From: Patescibacteria group bacterium
GTDB taxonomy: Bacteria > Patescibacteriota > Minisyncoccia > UBA6257 > GWB1-50-10
Length of the DNA: 40,545 nucleotides
Reading direction: 5' to 3'
Assembly (NCBI GenBank): GCA_024239035.1
Contig: JANBVK010000002.1
Location: 29,191 to 69,735 of the forward strand
Positions 34,973 through 40,545 of this stretch are shown piece after piece. Below the pieces are notes generated by a model. The model was given only the letters and a program-made list of their open reading frames with translations. It was not told where the DNA came from and did no database searches. The position numbers and the translations under genes were made by a program. The first letter of the stretch is position 1. Each line of letters opens with the position of its first letter.

Positions 34973-35751
34973 TTCGTTTAAAAAAAGAAAACGACCTTCG
35001 GGTTTTAAGAACATCGGGTAGAATTCTTGCATCAGTTCTCCAAAAACTAGAAGAAGAAACGAAAGAAGGAATTGAGCTTATATATCTTGATAAACTTGCC
35101 AGAAGGCTTATTAAGAAAGCCGGTGCGAAGCCGGCGTTTTTAGGTTATAAACCGGAGGGTGGAACAAAGCTTTACCCGGCAGCGATTTGTACGTCAGTAA
35201 ATGAACAAATTGTCCACTGTTTGCCGTCGGAGTATGTCTTGAGAAAAGGAGATGTTTTAAAAATTGACTTTGGCGTGGATTATCAAGGGTACATTACTGA
35301 TTCGGCTGTAACAGTTGGGATTGGAGAACTTACAGGGAAAGCCAAAGAATTGGTTGATATAACTAAAGAAACCTTAGAAAAAGCGATAGAGGAGTGCAGA
35401 CCAGGAAAGCATACCGGTGATATTGGTTGGATGATAGAGAAAACAGTCAAAGGTGCCGGTTTTCATGTAATTAAGAATCTGACTGGACACGGTGTTGGTT
35501 TTGAACTGCATGAGGACCCGACTGTCTATAACTATGGGAACCGGGGAGAGGGAGTCAAACTTGTGCCCGGTCTCGTCTTGGCAATTGAGCCAATGGTGAG
35601 CGTCAGCTCGTCACGCGTGATGCAAAAAAGTGATGATAGTTACGTTACTGAAGACGGCAGCTTGAGCGCTCATTTTGAGCATACTATCGCGATAACGGAA
35701 AGTGGGCCTGAGGTTTTAACGAGCCGAGAGTCAGCGTTTGTTTCCGGCTAA
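34969..35751 (+). CDS. map: Methionine aminopeptidase, type I
   Basis: AICTSVNEQIVHCLPSEYVLRKGDVLKIDFGVDYQGYITDSAVTV; NLTGHGVGFELHEDPTVYNYG; AIEPMVS; FEHTIAIT. Confidence 0.96.
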   Translation: MIRLKKENDLRVLRTSGRILASVLQKLEEETKEGIELIYLDKLARRLIKKAGAKPAFLGYKPEGGTKLYPAAICTSVNEQIVHCLPSEYVLRKGDVLKIDFGVDYQGYITDSAVTVGIGELTGKAKELVDITKETLEKAIEECRPGKHTGDIGWMIEKTVKGAGFHVIKNLTGHGVGFELHEDPTVYNYGNRGEGVKLVPGLVLAIEPMVSVSSSRVMQKSDDSYVTEDGSLSAHFEHTIAITESGPEVLTSRESAFVSG

Positions 35752-37908
35752 TTTGTGAGGATTGTGGTTGGGGCAAGTTTTATCACTGCAACGCTCTGGA
35801 ATTGTTTTTGTTCCCTCCATCATAAGCGATTTGCAGAGCGGGCAGAGATTTCCCGTAGGGCGGGATTTGACGATGAATTTACAGTTTGGGTAATCTGAGC
35901 AGCTATAAAATAAACCAAAGCGTCCCCGCCGCTCTGCAATCTCACCGGGGCTGCATTTCGGGCACTTCACTCCCGTTTTTGCTTTTGCTACCTCTTCTTC
36001 GCTTTGTTTCACGTATTTGCACTTTGGGTAGTTTCCGCAAGCAATAAACTTTCCATAGCGCCCTTCCCGCTCAAAAAGCTTTCCTTCGCATTTTGGGCAG
36101 GTTTCGCCGGTTTCTTTCGGAGCTTCCATCTCCGTTCCGTCTATTTTTAGCGCACCGGTGCACTTTGGAAATTTTTTACAGCTTAAAAACTTCCCGGTGC
36201 GGCCTAATTTTATTACCATGCTTGATTTGCACGTAGGGCACTTGAATTTTTTATCTGCGTCTCCTAAATTTGTTATTTTTTCGATGTTCTCTTTTGATTT
36301 CAATTCTTTCAGAAAAGGTTTGTAAAAATTACTGAGTGTTTTCTCGTATTCTTTTTTCCCTTCGGCAATTTCATCTAAATCATTTTCCATCTCCGCGGTA
36401 AAAGAATCACTTATGTATTTCGCAAAGTTTTTTTCCAAGAAATTACTAACCGCTTCTCCTGTGTCTGTTGGAACAAGCGCTCTTCCTTCTTTTATGACGT
36501 ATTCTCGTTCGAGAATGGTTCTGATTATTGAGGCGTATGTGCTTGGTCGTCCGATCTCTCTTTTTTCGAGTTCTTTAATAAGACCAGCTTCAGTGTATCT
36601 CGGCGGCGGAAGTGTCTCTTTTTGTTCACTCTCTATGTTTAATAAGTTCACAACATCACCTTTATTAAGATCGGGGATTTCTTTATTTTCTCCTCTTGCC
36701 TCTTTATCTGCGGAGAACCAACCGGGGAAAAGAATCACACTCCCGTTTATAGAGAAATTCGGGATTACGTTTTCTTCTTCAATATTCGCTGAAAGTTTTG
36801 TTCTTAAAGTTTTTGCGTCTGTCATTTGAGAAGCGATTGTTCTCCGCCAAATGAGCTGATAGAGCCTTTTTTGTTCGTCGTTTGCGCCAGCTTCATGTTT
36901 TGATATTTTCGTTGGTCTTATTGCTTCATGTGCTTCTTGGGCGCTTTTGCGTTTTGTAGCGTAGGTTCGAGGAGAAAGATATTCTTTCCCAAATACTTTT
37001 TCAATTTCAGCATATGTTTGTTTTAGAGCCTCTTTGCCTATAGTTATGCTGTCCGTTCTCATGTAGCTTATGTACCCTGCTTCATACAGTTTTTGTGCCA
37101 GAACCATTGTTTTTGAAGGAGAGAACCCGAGCCGTGAACTTGCAGTCTGTTCCAAAGTAGACGTAATAAAAGGAGGGCGTGGAGAACGCTTTACTTCTGT
37201 TTGCTTTATAGAAACAATTTTCCAATTTTTATTCTTTTGGGCAATTTCAACAATTCGGTTCGTTTCGTCTTCTGTTTTGGGCTCTTCATCGCATATAAGG
37301 GTCAATTCTTCGCCGTTTTTATATTTAAACGTGCCGCTTATCACCCAATATTCCTGGGGCACAAAGATTCGAATTTCCCGTTCCCGCTCCATAACAATAC
37401 GGAGTGCGGGGGATTGAACGCGTCCGGCAGAGAGACCGTATCTTAATTTTTTCCAAATAAGGCCGCTTAAACCATATCCAACGAGCCGGTCCAGCACTCT
37501 CCGGGCTTCCTGTGATCTGCGGAGGTGTTCGTCGATGTTCCGGGGATTTTTCATCGCTTCTTTTACGGCACTCTCCGTAATTTCATAAAAAACAACCCGT
37601 TTTGGATTTTTCAGGCCGCATGCTTCTTTGATATGCCAAGCAATTGCTTCTCCTTCTCGATCGGGGTCAGTGGCGAGAATTATCTCTTTTGCTTTTTTAG
37701 AGATTGCTTTGAGTTCTCTGACGATTTTTTCTTTCCCTTTTGAGATTTCATAGTGGGGGACAAAACCCGCCGGAATATCAATGGCTTTCTTGTTGCTCTT
37801 TGGCAGATCACGAATATGCCCGACGCTTGCGTGGACCTCATAGGTATTGTCTAGGTATTTAGAGATAGTTTTCGCTTTTGAGGGGGACTCTACAATAACT
37901 AAATTCAT
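35731..37908 (-). CDS. topA: DNA topoisomerase I with four C-terminal zinc-finger repeats
   Basis: MNLVIVESPSKAKTISKYL; ILATDPDREGEAIAWHI; LSAGRVQSPALRIV; ISYMRTDSITI; repeated CPxC...GRFLSCKKFPKC. Confidence 0.97.
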   Translation of the reverse strand: MNLVIVESPSKAKTISKYLDNTYEVHASVGHIRDLPKSNKKAIDIPAGFVPHYEISKGKEKIVRELKAISKKAKEIILATDPDREGEAIAWHIKEACGLKNPKRVVFYEITESAVKEAMKNPRNIDEHLRRSQEARRVLDRLVGYGLSGLIWKKLRYGLSAGRVQSPALRIVMEREREIRIFVPQEYWVISGTFKYKNGEELTLICDEEPKTEDETNRIVEIAQKNKNWKIVSIKQTEVKRSPRPPFITSTLEQTASSRLGFSPSKTMVLAQKLYEAGYISYMRTDSITIGKEALKQTYAEIEKVFGKEYLSPRTYATKRKSAQEAHEAIRPTKISKHEAGANDEQKRLYQLIWRRTIASQMTDAKTLRTKLSANIEEENVIPNFSINGSVILFPGWFSADKEARGENKEIPDLNKGDVVNLLNIESEQKETLPPPRYTEAGLIKELEKREIGRPSTYASIIRTILEREYVIKEGRALVPTDTGEAVSNFLEKNFAKYISDSFTAEMENDLDEIAEGKKEYEKTLSNFYKPFLKELKSKENIEKITNLGDADKKFKCPTCKSSMVIKLGRTGKFLSCKKFPKCTGALKIDGTEMEAPKETGETCPKCEGKLFEREGRYGKFIACGNYPKCKYVKQSEEEVAKAKTGVKCPKCSPGEIAERRGRFGLFYSCSDYPNCKFIVKSRPTGNLCPLCKSLMMEGTKTIPERCSDKTCPNHNPHKLAGNKR

Positions 37909-38795
37909 AGTGATTTGAATTTTCCGTTCTTTTCTTCTACCAATTCTTCAAGCATAAGAAAGGTTAGTTTTTGGTTTACGATATGGGTTTCCAGTTTAGT
38001 GACTTCAATAATTTTGTCAACTGAAATAGGTTCCTTGTTGTTTTTAACGGTTTCTAGAATCAATTTTTCTTCACTCCCGAGGTTATGTGTTGTTCCGCTC
38101 TTCGCGGAGCTTGTGCTCATATTTGCGCCAATTTGCGGTTCTATATTCAAATCTTCCAGAATATCTTTTGCTTTAGTCACTAAGCGGGCGCCGTTCCGGA
38201 TGAGGAGATGAGATCCTTCGTAATTGGGGTGAGAGGCCGGTCCGGGAGTAATAAAAACCTCTCGTCCTTGGTCGAGGGCGTGCTTGGCGGTGACGAGTGA
38301 ACCGGAGCGGATTGGCGCTTCAATAACAACCAAAGCGGTGCTAAGACCGCTCACAATACGATTACGTTCCAGGAATTGGTTGGGATAAGCCGGTACTCCA
38401 GCCTGGTATTCAGAGAAAATACACCCTCCTTGATTTAGAATTTTCTTGGCCAGGCCGTAGTGTCGGTGAGGATATATGGTATCTAGGCCGTTTGCGAGGA
38501 CAGCCATTGTTTTACCGCCTCCCGCGAGTGCTCCTTCGTGAGCCGCTCCATCGATGCCGAGAGCAAGTCCGCTTACGACGGTGACACCGGCTCTCACCAG
38601 ATCGCGGCTTATTTGTTTAGCTATAAGGATTCCTGCCGGGGTTGCTTTTCTTGTCCCAACAACAGAAATAGTTGGTTCTTCTTGATTTGGCAGTTGGCCC
38701 AGGTAATAAAGTTCTTTTGGGCTCCCAGGAATTTCTTTGAGTAATGAGAGATATTTATGTTCTCGAACGACAACTTTTTTAATTGATAGGTTCAT
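37905..38795 (-). CDS. dprA: DNA processing protein DprA/Smf
   Basis: ISVVGTRKATPAGILIAKQISRDLVRAGVTVVSGLALGIDGAAHEGAL; FLERNRIVSGLSTALVVIEAPIRSGSLVTAKHALDQGREVFITPG. Confidence 0.96.
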   Translation of the reverse strand: MNLSIKKVVVREHKYLSLLKEIPGSPKELYYLGQLPNQEEPTISVVGTRKATPAGILIAKQISRDLVRAGVTVVSGLALGIDGAAHEGALAGGGKTMAVLANGLDTIYPHRHYGLAKKILNQGGCIFSEYQAGVPAYPNQFLERNRIVSGLSTALVVIEAPIRSGSLVTAKHALDQGREVFITPGPASHPNYEGSHLLIRNGARLVTKAKDILEDLNIEPQIGANMSTSSAKSGTTHNLGSEEKLILETVKNNKEPISVDKIIEVTKLETHIVNQKLTFLMLEELVEEKNGKFKSL

Positions 38796-38840
38796 ATAGA
38801 TTGTGATAAAATACTCATTATTACTCTTGGAATATAATTC

Positions 38841-39191
38841 ATGAAACTATATCATATTCGTATTTTTAAAGAAAAGGTTTTATTGGTTTTTACGGTTTTA
38901 AGTCTTGTATTGATGATTTTTAGTTTGGGGCTCGTTTATTTTAACATTAATAAACTTGGCACACCCCTTATTTTACATTTTGATGAATTTAGGGGAGTTG
39001 ACTTCTTTGGTGAGGGGAAAAACCTGTGGGGGATTTGGCTTACCAGTCTTGTTGCGATTATTATTAACACTTTCTTAGCAAACACGTTTTTTTATCGTGA
39101 ACGAGCACTCACATACTTGCTCATCGGGAGTGGTTTCCTTATATCTATTTTGACATTAGTAGTGCTCGGAACGATAATTTCTGTTAATTAA
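38841..39191 (+). CDS. Hypothetical membrane protein
   Basis: 116 aa, about three TM segments, abuts rmuC. Confidence 0.65.
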   Translation: MKLYHIRIFKEKVLLVFTVLSLVLMIFSLGLVYFNINKLGTPLILHFDEFRGVDFFGEGKNLWGIWLTSLVAIIINTFLANTFFYRERALTYLLIGSGFLISILTLVVLGTIISVN

Positions 39192-39192
39192 T

Positions 39193-40230
39193 ATGGAAAC
39201 AGTCCTTATTATAATTTTATTAGCGCTAATCGCGGGATTTGCCATCTTTTTTTGGTTTTTAACACATCGAAAGGGATTTCTAAAAAGTGATGATCAGTCA
39301 CTTGTAATGCTCCAAAATCAAATTAACGAACTTAATCGGACACTTGATTTAAAACTTAGTGAATCTACTCGTTTTATGCAACGCCAATTTGGTGAGAGCG
39401 CGAAAATTATTAAAGATGTAACTGAGCGTTTAGTTAAATTAGACGAGACTAACAAGCAAGTAGTGAATTTTGCCGATCAATTACAAAGTCTCCAGGATAT
39501 TCTAAAAAACCCGAAAAGTCGTGGAATCTTGGGCGAATACTATCTGGAGACCGTCTTGAAAAATGTTCTGCCGCCTAACAGTTACCGGATGCAGTATGAG
39601 TTTAAGGATGGTACTGTCGTTGACGCGGTGATTTTTATTAAAGATAAGATCATACCCATTGATTCAAAATTCAGCCTGGAGAATTATAATCGGATCCTTG
39701 AAACACGAGACGAGACTGAGCGTAAGCGTTTTGAAGATGCCTTTCGGGGAGATCTCAAAAATCGCATCGATGAGACCGCCAAGTATATCAAACCGAGTGA
39801 GGGAACAATGGAATTTGCCTTTATGTTCATTCCGGCAGAAGCTGTTTATTACGACTTATTAATCAATAAAGTTGGTTCGGTGAACGCCCGTGATTTAATT
39901 GAATATGCAATTGTCGATAAGAAGGTCATCGTAGTCTCGCCGACGTCGTTCTTGGCTTATCTCCAAACCGTGATGCAGGGTTTGAAGGCAATGAAGATTG
40001 AGGAATCAGCCAAAGAAATAAAGAAGCGGGTAGAAGAGTTGGGCAGGCATCTTTCAAGTTATGAGACGTACATGAAGAAGTTAGGCACTCATTTGGGCAC
40101 CACGGTAAACATGTACAATAACGCCTATAAAGAGCTGGGGAAAATTGACAAAGACGTGTTGCGGATAAGCGGGGAGGCAGTAAATATTGAGCCTTCTTCT
40201 CTGGATAGACCCGTGCAAGAAGATGAATAG
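39193..40230 (+). CDS. rmuC: RmuC family protein
   Basis: N-terminal TM plus coiled coil; SRGILGEYYLETVLKNVLPPNSYRMQYEFKDGTVVDAVIFIKDKIIPIDSKFSLENY; FMFIPAEAVYYDLL. Confidence 0.93.
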   Translation: METVLIIILLALIAGFAIFFWFLTHRKGFLKSDDQSLVMLQNQINELNRTLDLKLSESTRFMQRQFGESAKIIKDVTERLVKLDETNKQVVNFADQLQSLQDILKNPKSRGILGEYYLETVLKNVLPPNSYRMQYEFKDGTVVDAVIFIKDKIIPIDSKFSLENYNRILETRDETERKRFEDAFRGDLKNRIDETAKYIKPSEGTMEFAFMFIPAEAVYYDLLINKVGSVNARDLIEYAIVDKKVIVVSPTSFLAYLQTVMQGLKAMKIEESAKEIKKRVEELGRHLSSYETYMKKLGTHLGTTVNMYNNAYKELGKIDKDVLRISGEAVNIEPSSLDRPVQEDE

Positions 40231-40545
40231 GGACAGGGACAGCGAACTCCTGGATAAAAAGTGGCAAAAGTTTTTAAAGTTACGTCCATTTTTTGCTTAC
40301 CTTCCATTTGTTGATTTCGTACTTATTGCGGGATCACTCGCCTTCGGTAATGTCCATTCTGATTCTGATTTTGATGTTATTGTGGGCGCCAGGGCCGGCA
40401 GGATTTTTACGGTTCGTGGATTTTGTATAGCATTATTTTGGCCGCTAGGATTATTACAAAGACGAAGAGATTTAAAAAAACTTTCCAGCGATAAGATTTG
40501 TTTTAATCACTTTGTTACCGAAAAAAGCTACACACTTTCTCCACC
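40223..40545 (+). CDS. Nucleotidyltransferase-domain protein, 3'-truncated by window edge
   Basis: MNRDRDSELLDKKWQKFLKLRPFFAYLPFVDFVLIAGSLAFGNVHSDSDFDVIVGARAG...; GSxxxG-x(5-7)-DxD signature; overlaps the rmuC 3' end by 8 nt. Confidence 0.7.
   Translation, partial: MNRDRDSELLDKKWQKFLKLRPFFAYLPFVDFVLIAGSLAFGNVHSDSDFDVIVGARAGRIFTVRGFCIALFWPLGLLQRRRDLKKLSSDKICFNHFVTEKSYTLSP

Noticed and set aside
1-40545. CRISPR array or defence island
   Set aside because: No regularly spaced direct repeats and no Cas or known defence genes; the dispersed repeats are palindromic and irregularly spaced.

Overview
This 40.5 kb window looks like chromosomal core-genome sequence from a reduced bacterium, most likely Candidate Phyla Radiation/Patescibacteria (inferred from the missing rpmD/uL30, compact informational proteins and small size). 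From left to right it holds: a 5'-truncated murA; mreB-like, DNA pol III delta'-like, frr and rseP genes; a VirD4/TraG-like ATPase; efp (-); mnmA; a ComEC split into membrane and metallo-hydrolase ORFs; aspS; an adenylate-kinase-like gene; metG; a Na+/Ca2+ exchanger (-); tRNA-Pro(GGG) (-); bL28 (-); an M50 protease; a continuous str-S10-spc ribosomal superoperon (rpsL to secY-adk-map); topA and dprA (-); rmuC; and a 3'-truncated nucleotidyltransferase. The most interesting content is non-coding or repeat-derived. (1) A tandem pair of homologous structured RNAs lies upstream of metG, with the fold preserved despite sequence divergence. (2) Several intergenic regions carry large nested inverted-repeat elements whose unpaired segments reuse a 'CTCGCTTCGCTC'-like motif; two are dispersed copies of one ~190-215 bp element. 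(3) Short palindromic repeats are inserted in frame in coding genes (four in mnmA, a GGGGCCCC palindrome in a membrane protein, probable ones in rplR and rpsL). (4) Composite two-hairpin leaders abut the start codons of rpsL, rpsG and rpsC. (5) An aborted duplicate of the fusA 5' end is followed by a hairpin-rich insertion. (6) A candidate ~240-nt structured RNA lies antisense between secY and adk, with its own promoter and terminator. All calls come from reading the sequence; no database search was run.
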